NCBI GenBank assembly: GCA_030425195.1
Contig: JAUIAV010000020.1
Span: 1-64,000, forward strand
DNA: 64,000 bases
Source: Gammaproteobacteria bacterium
Lineage (GTDB): Bacteria > Pseudomonadota > Gammaproteobacteria > Pseudomonadales > Azotimanducaceae
Reading direction: 5' to 3'
This document shows positions 1 to 8,276 of this stretch, one piece after another. Below the pieces are notes generated by a model. That model saw only the letters and a program-made list of their open reading frames with translations, was not told where the DNA came from and ran no database searches. Numbering within the stretch: position 1 is the stretch's first letter; the number at the start of each line of letters is the position of its first letter. The position numbers and the translations under genes were made by a program.

Positions 1-492
1 TGTTCGGATCTTGGTGGAAGCCTCGTTGATGGGCAGCCGAACAGCGGTGGTCGCCGCGAGCTCCTGCCCGGTGGCCGGACGCACGGCAGCTGCATGGCCC
101 GGGATCATCGCGTCCACGAAGGCATCGAGGATCGTCTCGTGCTCGTCCGCCGGCACTGCCTCTCCGTTCGCGAAGACCACCACCGACCGGTAGTTCATCG
201 AGCAGTGAAAACCGGACCGGGCAACCACGATCCCGTCGGCACGCATCACCGAGAATGCGCCCAGACCACCGCCCGCCAGGTATTTGAGAAAGGCGGCCTG
301 GCGGTTGCCATGCAGATAGACGTAGTCTCCCCGACGCATGTACAGCGTGGGTATCACGCGCGGTTCCCCTTCGGCCACATAGGCCAGATGGCCGATCATG
401 TCCGCATCCAGCACTTCGCGGATGGAATCCAGATCATAACGGCCACGTTCGCGGATCCGGCGGACCCGGGTGCGTTCCGTGCCTTCCGTCAT
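1..492 (-). CDS. Pyridoxamine 5'-phosphate oxidase family protein (NimA-like), partial
   Basis: The gene reads leftward from an ATG at 492 and runs off the window edge, so about 164 residues are visible and the C-terminus is missing. The translation shows the split-barrel flavin-binding pattern of the PNPOx-like/NimA family: an N-terminal IGHLAYV strand, then [17 protein letters not shown], then a [13 protein letters not shown] strand. Members bind FMN or haem cofactors, and many are uncharacterised reductases. The start codon overlaps the msrA stop (ATGA), so the two are probably one transcript and translationally coupled. It is absent from the ORF track because it is open at the edge. The family call is solid; substrate and cofactor are unknown. 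Confidence 0.8.
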   Translation of the reverse strand, partial: MTEGTERTRVRRIRERGRYDLDSIREVLDADMIGHLAYVAEGEPRVIPTLYMRRGDYVYLHGNRQAAFLKYLAGGGLGAFSVMRADGIVVARSGFHCSMNYRSVVVFANGEAVPADEHETILDAFVDAMIPGHAAAVRPATGQELAATTAVRLPINEASTKIRT

Positions 493-1154
493 GAAGCGGC
501 GACCAGTCCCGTCACGTTGCAGCCGACGCCCGTGCCACCGAGCCCGCAGTAGCCGTTCGGCACCTTGGCCAGATACTGCTGGTGATAGTGCTCCGCATAG
601 TAGAAGGCCCTCGCCGGGGCGATCTCCGTGGTGATCTCACCGAATCCCGCGTCGGTCAGCGCCTTCTGATAGGCCTCCCGGGAGGCTTCGGCCACCGCGG
701 CCTGTTCGTCGTCGGTGGTGTAGACGGCCGAGCGGTACTGGGTGCCGATGTCGTTACCCTGACGCATGCCCTGAGTCGGGTCGTGGGACTCCCAGAACAC
801 CTTCATGAGCGCCGCGTAGTCGATCACCGCCGGATCGTAGACCACCAGGACCACCTCGGTATGGCCGGTGCGGCCGGAGCAGACTTCCTCGTAGCTGGGA
901 TTCGGCGTGAAGCCGCCGGCGTAGCCGGCCGCGGTGCTGAACACGCCCTCCTGCTCCCAGAAGCGGCGCTCCGCGCCCCAGAAACAGCCGAGACCGAACA
1001 CGGCCGTCTTCATACCATCCGGAAACGGTGCGGTGAGCGGATTTCCGTTGACGAAATGGGCAGGCGGTACCGGCATCTGCTCGCTGCGACCCGGCAGCGC
1101 TTCGATTTCTTCCGGCATACGGAGTTTTTTACCCAGTACCTGGTCCAAGGACAT
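489..1154 (-). CDS. msrA: Peptide-methionine (S)-S-oxide reductase MsrA
   Basis: MsrA reduces methionine-S-sulfoxide in free or protein-bound form, using a catalytic cysteine and thioredoxin-recycled resolving cysteines. The catalytic GCFWG motif is present, followed by GYAGG. Near the C-terminus [12 protein letters not shown] supplies two resolving cysteines, as in the E. coli enzyme. I chose the ATG at 1154 because the protein then begins MSLDQVLG and continues [11 protein letters not shown], which lines up with the N-terminus of long-form MsrA (221 aa). The ORF extends to 1283, but that would overlap the divergent lipoprotein start. It is coupled to the downstream PNPOx-family gene by an ATGA overlap. 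Confidence 0.93.
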   Translation of the reverse strand: MSLDQVLGKKLRMPEEIEALPGRSEQMPVPPAHFVNGNPLTAPFPDGMKTAVFGLGCFWGAERRFWEQEGVFSTAAGYAGGFTPNPSYEEVCSGRTGHTEVVLVVYDPAVIDYAALMKVFWESHDPTQGMRQGNDIGTQYRSAVYTTDDEQAAVAEASREAYQKALTDAGFGEITTEIAPARAFYYAEHYHQQYLAKVPNGYCGLGGTGVGCNVTGLVAAS

Positions 1155-1230
1155 GTCTGACTCCGGGTTTTTCAGGAGGCTGAAAATCATACCCTTCATC
1201 CACCCCCGTACAAGTGCTATAAGTGCCGGC

Positions 1231-2892
1231 ATGGTATCGCGCCCCTTCTTTTTCGTTGCCTGGTTCTGCCTGGCAGCGCTCACCGCTGGCTGCCAGAGCG
1301 CACCGCCCGTTCCCTATCAAGAGCTGGCAGACAAGGCGGCGAACGGAGAACACGTCGAAGTCGCCGATCTCCGGGACGCCTTCCGTCGGGATGCGGCGCT
1401 GCCGGAGCGCATGGAGCGGCTCATGGAGCTCGAACAGCAGGCGCTGCAGCTGGTGGAAGACGAGCCTCTGAAACTGGGATCCATCGGCAGCGCGATTCTC
1501 GATACCTATCAGGCGAGCATCACCGGCCACTACGTCATGAGCCGCTTCTACGAGTACGTGGAGACCCCGGAAGCCGCCGCAGGCCATCTGGAATGGCTCG
1601 AGCGCATCCGCGCCGACATGGCCACCCTCGGCGACGGCAGCCGCGAAGCGCCTTATCCGGCGATGACGTCGGTGGATGCTCAGATGTATGCCATCAGCCT
1701 CACACTCAGCCCGGTCGGGGCCATCTACCAGACATCGGACGACGTGCCTTTCGGCCTCATGATTCAGGCCCGACCGGAATCCGGCCCCATCGAGAGTTTC
1801 CACTTCGATCTGGGTGCCGTGTTCGACGCCATGCGCATGGACTTCTCCGCGACGGCCAGCGACGACGCCGAGTTCTCCCCGGTTTCCGTGATCGGTTACC
1901 TGGCGAAGCGGGGCGATACCGCGGCTCAGGCGGCCATCGGTGCTTTCCTGGCCTCTCAGAACCGCATGGACGATGCCGTCGACTGGCTCCGTGCGGCTTC
2001 CCGGTCCGGCAACCTGGTGGCCAGCAGCGTGCTTGCCCAGCTGTACTGGCGGAAGGCCTCGAGCGCGGACAGCCCCGAAGCCCGGCAGGAAGCCCTGGAC
2101 GAGGTGCTTGAGAACTACCTGCACGCCATCGCCCTCGGCTCCACCGACGCCATGTACGAACTGGCCGTGCTGTACCTCAACAACCACTACGGCGAAGAGA
2201 ACCGGGCATCAGGTGTGACGTTGCTCACTCAGGCCGCAGAGGCGGATCACAGCGACGCCGCCGTCTTCCTCGCACACCTCTACTACACGGGTGACCTGGT
2301 CGATCAGGATCTCGACCTTGCGCGAGCCCTTTACGTCCAGGCTTCCGAGCTCGACAGCGGCTTCGGCCGGCGCAGCTATGCCCGTTTTCTGCTGGACCGT
2401 TCCATCGATCAGGCGCCGGACCCGCGAGCGATCGGCTGGCTCGAGGATCTGGCGGAAGACGGGGATGCGGAGGCCATGCTGCTGCTCGGCAATCTTCACG
2501 CCCGCGGCGTGGGCACCAGCCAGAATTTCCGGCGCGCAGTGGGCTGGTACAAGGATGCGGTGAAGACGGCGCCGGAGGATGCCAGCATCGTCAACGAGGT
2601 GGCCTGGACGCTCACGGTCAGCCATTTCGAAGATCTCAAGCGGACGCTGTACGCGCGGGACATCATGGACACACTCATGGCCGTCAACGAAGCCGCCCGC
2701 GCCCGCCCCGAATATCTCGATACCTGGGCTGCCGCACATGCAGCCAACGGAGACTTCGATCGGGCCATCGAGCTGCAGCAGCAGGCGCTGGCCGCCGCAG
2801 AAGCTCTGGAGTTCGACAGCGTGATGGAAATCCTCGAAGCTCACCTGCAGTCGTTCCGGGACGGCGAAACCATCACCGAAACCGCCCCCTAA
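1231..2892 (+). CDS. Sel1-like/TPR-repeat lipoprotein
   Basis: This is a 553-residue predicted outer-membrane or periplasmic lipoprotein. Its N-terminus from the ATG at 1231 is a lipoprotein signal (hydrophobic [16 protein letters not shown], lipobox LTAGC). The second half carries helical repeats of the Sel1/TPR kind, for example [32 protein letters not shown] and [18 protein letters not shown]. Such solenoids bind partner proteins, so this one is probably an envelope scaffold rather than an enzyme. The ORF track starts it at 934, but that extension lies antisense to msrA and precedes the signal peptide. It is divergent from msrA and sits 8 bp upstream of mnmH. Confidence 0.85.
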   Translation: MVSRPFFFVAWFCLAALTAGCQSAPPVPYQELADKAANGEHVEVADLRDAFRRDAALPERMERLMELEQQALQLVEDEPLKLGSIGSAILDTYQASITGHYVMSRFYEYVETPEAAAGHLEWLERIRADMATLGDGSREAPYPAMTSVDAQMYAISLTLSPVGAIYQTSDDVPFGLMIQARPESGPIESFHFDLGAVFDAMRMDFSATASDDAEFSPVSVIGYLAKRGDTAAQAAIGAFLASQNRMDDAVDWLRAASRSGNLVASSVLAQLYWRKASSADSPEARQEALDEVLENYLHAIALGSTDAMYELAVLYLNNHYGEENRASGVTLLTQAAEADHSDAAVFLAHLYYTGDLVDQDLDLARALYVQASELDSGFGRRSYARFLLDRSIDQAPDPRAIGWLEDLAEDGDAEAMLLLGNLHARGVGTSQNFRRAVGWYKDAVKTAPEDASIVNEVAWTLTVSHFEDLKRTLYARDIMDTLMAVNEAARARPEYLDTWAAAHAANGDFDRAIELQQQALAAAEALEFDSVMEILEAHLQSFRDGETITETAP

Positions 2893-2900
2893 CCGGCCTC

Positions 2901-3950
2901 ATGTCCAGCACCGATCTGCTCGACCGTCTGCTCGGACACCACGGCCCCTTCATCGATCTGCGCGCACCGGCGGAATTCGAAGCCGGTGCGGTTCCGGGTG
3001 CCGTGAATCTTCCGCTGCTCACGGACGAGGAACGGCACCAGGTCGGGCTGACCTACCGGCTCGAGGGACAGTCAGCGGCCATCACACTCGGAGAGACGCT
3101 GGTTTCCGGTGCCGTGCGCGACGCCCGCATGTCGGCATGGCTCGCCTTCATCCACGAGAATCCTGAGACCTGGCTCTACTGTTGGCGGGGCGGCCTGCGC
3201 AGCAGCACCGTGCAGACCTGGCTGGCAGAGGCCGGTGCCGCGGTGGAGCGGGTACCCGGCGGTTTCAAAGCTCTGCGCCACCGCTGTCTGGCTCTGCTGG
3301 AGCGCGCGCCGGGGTCGAAACCCTGGCTCGTCCTCGGTGGCCGAACCGGCACGGGCAAGACGCTGGTTCTGAACCGGATCACCGGCAGCATCGATCTGGA
3401 GGGTCTGGCCAATCACCGGGGTTCCGCATTCGGGGGCATGCTGTCGCCTCAGCCCCCGCCAGTGAGTTTCGAGAACGCCCTGGCCGTCGCCTGGCTGAAT
3501 CACACCCACCCGTTCTTGCTGCTCGAGGACGAGAGCCGGACCATCGGCCGGCTGGCCGTACCCGAGGGCTGGCATGGGACCATGCAGCAGGCGCCTCTGG
3601 TGATCCTGGAATCGGAGCTGCCGGATCGGGTGGCCCGGATAGCCGCCGAGTACGTGGCCGAACCTCTGGCGGCGGGGTTGAGCGAGGCGGCACTTTACGA
3701 GCAGCTCGGCGGTGCGCTGGACCGCATTCGGCGTCGGCTGGGCGGAGTCCGGCACCGGACCGTCCGGGAACTGCTGCACGAAGGTTTCCGGTCCGGTGCC
3801 CATGACGCCTGGATCGAACGGCTGCTCACCTGGTACTACGATCCCATGTACGACTACCAGCTGGAGAAGAAGGCAGACCGGGTGATCTTCCGCGGCGATG
3901 CGGAGGACGTGGTCGGATATCTTCAGACGTATCGGCCGGACCCGGCCTGA
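2901..3950 (+). CDS. mnmH: tRNA 2-selenouridine synthase (rhodanese/P-loop protein)
   Basis: MnmH (SelU/YbbB) converts 2-thiouridine to 2-selenouridine at the wobble position of some tRNAs, via a geranylated intermediate, using selenophosphate. The N-terminal rhodanese domain (about residues 5-125) has the active cysteine at about C94 in CWRGGLRS. A P-loop follows at about 146-154 (GGRTGTGKT). The length of 349 aa is normal for the family. It starts 8 bp after the lipoprotein gene and is likely co-transcribed. No selD is in the window, so selenium use cannot be confirmed here. It ends convergently with the nitrile hydratase operon. Confidence 0.92.
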   Translation: MSSTDLLDRLLGHHGPFIDLRAPAEFEAGAVPGAVNLPLLTDEERHQVGLTYRLEGQSAAITLGETLVSGAVRDARMSAWLAFIHENPETWLYCWRGGLRSSTVQTWLAEAGAAVERVPGGFKALRHRCLALLERAPGSKPWLVLGGRTGTGKTLVLNRITGSIDLEGLANHRGSAFGGMLSPQPPPVSFENALAVAWLNHTHPFLLLEDESRTIGRLAVPEGWHGTMQQAPLVILESELPDRVARIAAEYVAEPLAAGLSEAALYEQLGGALDRIRRRLGGVRHRTVRELLHEGFRSGAHDAWIERLLTWYYDPMYDYQLEKKADRVIFRGDAEDVVGYLQTYRPDPA

Positions 3951-3959
3951 ACCGTCCCG

Positions 3960-4319
3960 TCAGTGATCGTGGCCATGCGGCCTGGCGGCGAACGCTTCGT
4001 ACCGCTCCACGAGCTTCGTCCCATCAAGCAGATCTTTCTCCTCGAGCAGGGCCAGAAAGGCGGCAAGGAAGTGGTCGTAGTAGCGGTAGTCCGAGTCCGG
4101 ATCCGCCGCGGCCCCGGATCGATCCCATTGACCGATCTCCGCGATCAGGTGTGCCCGGAACTCGTCCCAGCTGTAGTGGCCCTGTTCCGACATCAGTCTG
4201 GCCATGGCGAACACCCGCCCCTGCCAGGGTGCATCGAAAACCACCTCTCCATTCGCCGCAGGCGGCGCCAGGTCGTCGTCCAGCAGCAGCCCGTTCCATG
4301 ACTCGTTCCGATCCTCCAT
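3960..4319 (-). CDS. Nitrile hydratase accessory/activator protein
   Basis: This 119-residue protein belongs to the small accessory family found with cobalt nitrile hydratases (P14K/NhlE-like). These proteins escort cobalt and help exchange or mature the alpha subunit. Visible features are the N-terminal VVFDAPWQGRVFAMARLM segment, the WDEFRAHLIAEIGQWD segment, the YYDHFLAAFLALLEEKDLL segment and a histidine-rich end (ARPHGHDH) that could bind metal. It is last in the operon, 13 bp after the alpha subunit. Gene order beta-alpha-activator matches the cobalt-type systems. Its role is inferred from family and position. Confidence 0.88.
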   Translation of the reverse strand: MEDRNESWNGLLLDDDLAPPAANGEVVFDAPWQGRVFAMARLMSEQGHYSWDEFRAHLIAEIGQWDRSGAAADPDSDYRYYDHFLAAFLALLEEKDLLDGTKLVERYEAFAARPHGHDH

Positions 4320-4332
4320 CGCCGCGCCGCCT

Positions 4333-4905
4333 TCAGAGCACCGCCACGCCGATCATTGCCTCCCGGGGGACCAGAGCCGCCAGGGCTTCCTCATCCAGAT
4401 CCCCGGTGCCTGCCGGACGCTCGGGCAGGACCAGGTAGCGCACTTCCGCGCTGGAGTCCCAGACCCGTATCTCCCGGGATTCAGGCACGGTCAGCCCGAA
4501 CTCCTCGAGCACGCGGCGGGGTTCCCGAACGATACGCGAGCGGTAGGCCGGGTCCTTGTACCACGCGGGCGGCAGCCCGAGGAGCGCCCAGGGGTAACAG
4601 GAACAGAGCGTGCAGACCACCACGTTGTGCACGTCCGCCGAGTTGGCCACCACCACGAGTTTCTGCACCTCTCCCCCCTGAAAGTCGAAGGGTTCGATGG
4701 CCGCAGTCCCATCCTCGAGCAGCGCTGCCCGGAATTCCGGATCGCACCAGGCTTTCGCCACCACCCGTGCCCCGTTCAGCGGCCCCACCCGGTCATTGAA
4801 CAGGGTCAGGGTCTCGTCCACGTCCGACTCGGAAAGCAGCCCCTGATCGATCAGCAGCGACTCGAGAGCTTCCGCCCGGATAGCCTGTGGTGAATGTTCG
4901 CTCAT
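4333..4905 (-). CDS. nthA: Nitrile hydratase subunit alpha (cobalt type)
   Basis: This subunit carries the metal site that hydrates nitriles to amides. The claw motif is V-C98-T-L-C101-S102-C103, with residue numbers from my count. Threonine rather than serine after the first cysteine is characteristic of the non-corrin cobalt enzymes; the iron enzymes have CSLCSC. The middle two cysteine ligands would be oxidised to sulfenate and sulfinate. The downstream WYKDPAYRSRIVREPRRVLEEFG stretch is also standard. At 190 aa it is slightly short but complete. The start overlaps the beta-subunit stop by ATGA, ensuring balanced synthesis. Confidence 0.95.
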   Translation of the reverse strand: MSEHSPQAIRAEALESLLIDQGLLSESDVDETLTLFNDRVGPLNGARVVAKAWCDPEFRAALLEDGTAAIEPFDFQGGEVQKLVVVANSADVHNVVVCTLCSCYPWALLGLPPAWYKDPAYRSRIVREPRRVLEEFGLTVPESREIRVWDSSAEVRYLVLPERPAGTGDLDEEALAALVPREAMIGVAVL

Positions 4906-5597
4906 GAGAGATCTCCGGGTTCCGAAGGCGCTGGCGCCAGGTAGGACTCGAACAGATCCAGATGCACGCTCTGCCCCGGTTCCGCTTCCTCACCCCAGAG
5001 TTCCGCGCCTTCGAACCGCACACAGTAGAGGTGTTCCGGCTGCTCTCCGCGGCCATGAGCGTTGGTATCGGGAAACACCCAGCCACCGTGCCGAGCGACG
5101 ATCACACCCAACCGGCCGCGGGCATACGCAGGCAGCCGCGTGTGACCGGAGGTGGTCGTCGAGTTGGTTCTGACAGACTGTCCAACGGAGAACCGGGGTG
5201 CCGCCTGCACCTGTCTCGCAGCCCCCGTCTCTGCTGCCGGGGGCACCTGGTCGGGGTGCGGCCGGGGCCGGGCTGCCACAGGGTCATCCGCTTCACCGCC
5301 CAGCGACAGCACACGTTCGTTCAGCGCCGCAGTTCCGATCACACCGCCCTCCGTCAGCAGGTTCTCCACCCCTCCCAGCCAGCGGCCGTAGTATCCATGC
5401 GTCAGATAGGCGATCGCATCGATCCGTTCGATGGCGTGGCGGAACTGATCCACGTTGCTGATCGCGCCCTGGCGCATCATCCGGTTGACGATGGTGAACA
5501 CACCGGCTTCCCAGCGTTCGTGGAAAACGGGTTCGTCCGCTTCCGGCAGCACCGGCCCGAATCCCTGCCGTCCTCCCAGATCGTGCATGCTGTCCAT
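4902..5597 (-). CDS. nthB: Nitrile hydratase subunit beta
   Basis: The beta subunit forms the heterodimer core and contributes arginines that contact the oxidised cysteines of alpha. It begins MDSMHDLGGRQGFGPV, the standard start, so the ATG at 5597 is preferred over the internal one at 5588. The C-terminal barrel is clear: GHTRLPAYARGRLGVI, then VFPDTNAHGRGEQPEHLY and LDLFESYLAP. Residues of about 105-135 form a proline/alanine-rich linker. The length of 231 aa is normal. The ATG overlaps the stop of the upstream GH78-like gene, which makes that gene part of the same translational unit. Confidence 0.94.
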   Translation of the reverse strand: MDSMHDLGGRQGFGPVLPEADEPVFHERWEAGVFTIVNRMMRQGAISNVDQFRHAIERIDAIAYLTHGYYGRWLGGVENLLTEGGVIGTAALNERVLSLGGEADDPVAARPRPHPDQVPPAAETGAARQVQAAPRFSVGQSVRTNSTTTSGHTRLPAYARGRLGVIVARHGGWVFPDTNAHGRGEQPEHLYCVRFEGAELWGEEAEPGQSVHLDLFESYLAPAPSEPGDLS

Positions 5598-8158
5598 CAG
5601 GACACCTCTCTCAGAACGGGAATACCGTCAACGGATTCACGGAAAGGCGTACTGAACTCATGCCGTCCCGCATCCACCATCCGGCTGCTGCCGTCCGGCA
5701 GGATCACCTCGGCGGTACAGTTACCGGGTACCACCACTGTCAGCAGGAAAGCGTCTTCGGTGATCCGCCAGCTCGACTCGTAGCGTCCGTTCACCGTGAC
5801 GAGCGACGCTTCGATCTCGCGGATCGGCGGTTCACCCGTGGTCTCTCCGATACCGAGTGGCGGTTTCGGCTCGATGTTCATGTGCCGGTAGCCGATGTGA
5901 TTTTCCGACAGGTCGCGGCTCTGCCCGAAGCCTGCCAGCGTTGCCGAAAGCCATTCCAGGAGCCCGGCCCCGATCAGCCGGTTCAGATCTCTGCCGCCGC
6001 TCCCCGGTTCCGGGTGCACGGGCGTATCCAGCAGCAGCCGGTAAGCCAGATCCAGTCTGCCGATGCCGCTCAGCGCGGACAGCAGCCAGGGCACCTCGAG
6101 CAGCGCGCGGCGCTCGCTCATGGATTCCGCACCGCCGCGCAGCGTGGATTCCACGGCATCGACGAGCACACGCCGGGCGCGACGCTGCTCCGACCGGTCG
6201 AGCAGACCGAAGCTCAAGGTGAGGGCGCAGACGTGGGCCCCATCTCCCACTAGCCGTCCGTCCGGGGTGACGAACCGCCGCCGGAAGGCGTTGCGAACGT
6301 TGCTCGCCAGCTCCTCGCAGGTTTCGAGATCTGAAAGGTTGCCGAGCACGCCGGCCATCCGCGCGGTCATGCGTGCCGTGCGGAACAGCCAGGCCGTCGC
6401 AAGCAGATCCGGCGGATAGGCAGGGTCCGCATCCAGGTCCTCCCGGACGAAATCCTGCGCCGCATCCATGCTCCCTGCGAGCAGACGCCTGGCGGCCGGA
6501 TAGTAGCGGCGCAGGAGCCGCCGATCGCCGCTCGTGCGGAACAGTTGCCAGAGGCAGTCGACAAAAACCGCACTGGCGCCCGCGGGACCTTCGGTACACA
6601 GACCATCTTCCGCTGGTGGTGCCGGCACGGCCGCCGGGAAGGCGCCGTTCGGAAATTGGGCATCCACCACGCGACGCAGCCAGCTGCTGACCGCGGCCAC
6701 AGAATCCAGGCAGAGGAGCAGTGCGGGCACCGCGGGGCCGACTTCCGCAAGCCGGTTCATCCGGTCACCGGGGCCGAGCGCCACCAGGCTGGTGCCGGCC
6801 TGGGTGCGTGCGAGATGTGCGAGCAGCTGATCGCTGAGCTGATTGATCCGCGGATGATCCGTGTTCAGCACGAAGGACCGCCGGAGTCCCTGATCGGCGG
6901 CAACTGCCCAGGCACGGACCGCGTCCTCCCGGTACAGGTCCCCTGAGACCTCCACATAGCGGAAGCCGTGCACGGCGAAGCGGCTCTCGAAACCCTCGCC
7001 GGCTTCATTGCCGGAGGCGACGTAGACATCTTCGCTCAGGACCACGGGTGTACCGGTCCCGTCCAGGGCAAGCGCGTACCGGATCCGGATGGCGCCGCCA
7101 TCGGGTGCCCTGAGTTCGAGTCGTGTCCTGCCGAGCACGGGCTCGGGAAATTCGAACAGGGCGCTGCAGCGATCCGGGTCCCAGTGGATCAGCTCACCTT
7201 CCCGCGCGACCGGAACACCCCCGGCGCGACGACGGGCAGGGCTCAGCTGCGTTTCCTCGTCTTCCGGCCGGGCACCCTGATTGACCGGGTACCAGCCGAA
7301 GCTGCCTGGTCCCTGGCCCAGCCAGTCGTCCCGCCGTCTGACTCCATCCGCCGCTTCACCCCCCACAGGATCCGCGGCCAGAATCCAGGAAGGCTGCCAG
7401 CGCCAGCCGCTGTCCGTGGACAGCCACCACTGGCTGCCGTCACCGAGCCCGGCTTTGAGCTCCAGGAGAAATTCCGGACGATCGCCGTACTGCTGGCGGC
7501 CGCCGGCACCGGGATCGCCCGCATACCAGCCGTCCCCGAGCAGCACGGCCAGCCGGTTCTCGCCTTCCCGGAGCAGGTCGGTCACGTCCAGACTGTGGTA
7601 AGGCGTGCGCAGACCATAGTCCACCCAGGCTGCTGGCAGGGGATCCAGCGTGGTGCCGTTCAACTGCACCGCCGCTTCGCCCCGAGCGGCCAGATAGAGC
7701 CGAGCCCCGACCACCGGCTGCTGGAGCGTGAAAGTCCGGCCGAACAGCGGCACCGGCACCGGGGTAATCCGGGATCCCACCTGTCCTGCGCTGATCCAGC
7801 GTCCCATCCAGTCGCGGGCCTCGAGCAGGCCCATCTCGAACGTCGCCGGATCGCTCCAGGGGCTCGGCAGGCCGTCGCTGTCGAAAGTCCTCACCTTCCA
7901 GAACACCCTTCGTCCCGAGGTGAGCGGTTTCCCGCCATATTCGATCTGCACGGTTTCCCGGCCTTCCATACGTCCGGGATCCCACAGATCCCCTTCGTCC
8001 ATGGCCAGCAGGTCCGGGTGCGAGGCAGCCAGCAGCTGATAGGCCGTCTGCAGCTCAGCGGCTCTGTCGTCGCCCGACCACCAGGACAGCCGGGGCCGTT
8101 CGGTGTCGATGCCGAGCGGATCGTCCTGGTAGTCCGTGCGCAGGTGAGCGGGCTTCAT
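5597..8158 (-). CDS. GH78 alpha-L-rhamnosidase-like protein, catalytic motifs apparently lost
   Basis: The 853-residue protein has the GH78 layout. An N-terminal beta domain (DPLGIDTERPRLSWW) is followed by a beta-sandwich lectin-like domain (LYLAARGEAAVQLNG, LLGDGWYAGDPG), an (alpha/alpha)6 barrel and a C-terminal sandwich (FLLTVVVPGNCTAEVILPDG). Where active family members have the DCPQRDERLGWTGD-type acidic motif, this one reads LGPGDRMNRLAEVGP. The segment holding the later catalytic glutamate (normally TxWE) also seems deleted before GAGLLEWLSATLAGF. I therefore predict little or no rhamnosidase activity. I took the ATG at 8158. A CTG five codons upstream has a better-spaced AGGGGAGG. 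The gene leads the nitrile hydratase operon and overlaps nthB by ATGA. Confidence 0.75.
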   Translation of the reverse strand: MKPAHLRTDYQDDPLGIDTERPRLSWWSGDDRAAELQTAYQLLAASHPDLLAMDEGDLWDPGRMEGRETVQIEYGGKPLTSGRRVFWKVRTFDSDGLPSPWSDPATFEMGLLEARDWMGRWISAGQVGSRITPVPVPLFGRTFTLQQPVVGARLYLAARGEAAVQLNGTTLDPLPAAWVDYGLRTPYHSLDVTDLLREGENRLAVLLGDGWYAGDPGAGGRQQYGDRPEFLLELKAGLGDGSQWWLSTDSGWRWQPSWILAADPVGGEAADGVRRRDDWLGQGPGSFGWYPVNQGARPEDEETQLSPARRRAGGVPVAREGELIHWDPDRCSALFEFPEPVLGRTRLELRAPDGGAIRIRYALALDGTGTPVVLSEDVYVASGNEAGEGFESRFAVHGFRYVEVSGDLYREDAVRAWAVAADQGLRRSFVLNTDHPRINQLSDQLLAHLARTQAGTSLVALGPGDRMNRLAEVGPAVPALLLCLDSVAAVSSWLRRVVDAQFPNGAFPAAVPAPPAEDGLCTEGPAGASAVFVDCLWQLFRTSGDRRLLRRYYPAARRLLAGSMDAAQDFVREDLDADPAYPPDLLATAWLFRTARMTARMAGVLGNLSDLETCEELASNVRNAFRRRFVTPDGRLVGDGAHVCALTLSFGLLDRSEQRRARRVLVDAVESTLRGGAESMSERRALLEVPWLLSALSGIGRLDLAYRLLLDTPVHPEPGSGGRDLNRLIGAGLLEWLSATLAGFGQSRDLSENHIGYRHMNIEPKPPLGIGETTGEPPIREIEASLVTVNGRYESSWRITEDAFLLTVVVPGNCTAEVILPDGSSRMVDAGRHEFSTPFRESVDGIPVLREVS

Positions 8159-8192
8159 CGTGTCCGGATCGCCCAGTTTGTGCCTCCCCTTC

Positions 8193-8208
8193 CAGTAAGT
8201 CCTTACTG
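8193..8208. promoter_or_regulatory. Short palindrome upstream of the GH78-nitrile hydratase operon
   Basis: A perfect 7-bp inverted repeat, CAGTAAG-TC-CTTACTG, lies 35-50 bp upstream of the first gene's ATG. Its size and position suit a dimeric repressor or activator operator. No regulator can be assigned from sequence alone. Confidence 0.35.
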
Positions 8209-8218
8209 TGACCGTTCC

Positions 8219-8264
8219 AGGGAGCCGCTGAGCAGGCATGCGCATACCTGCTCAGCGGCTCCCT
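8219..8264. repeat. Perfect 18-bp inverted repeat (strong hairpin)
   Basis: The arms AGGGAGCCGCTGAGCAGG and its exact complement enclose a 10-nt loop, CATGCGCATA. On the + strand the stem is followed by CGTTTTTA, like an intrinsic terminator, yet no + strand gene precedes it. On the - strand it sits 13 bp after the alpha/beta hydrolase stop and upstream of the GH78 operon, where it could still end or stabilise the hydrolase transcript or insulate the two operons. Confidence 0.75.
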
Positions 8265-8276
8265 CGTTTTTATGTT

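Noticed and set aside
934-1230. 5' extension of the Sel1 lipoprotein frame
   Set aside because: It would precede the lipoprotein signal peptide and is antisense to msrA.
3960-5597. Iron-type nitrile hydratase or thiocyanate hydrolase
   Set aside because: The alpha claw motif is CTLCSC, gene order is beta-alpha-activator, and the beta and alpha genes are separate full-length two-subunit types, all fitting cobalt nitrile hydratase.
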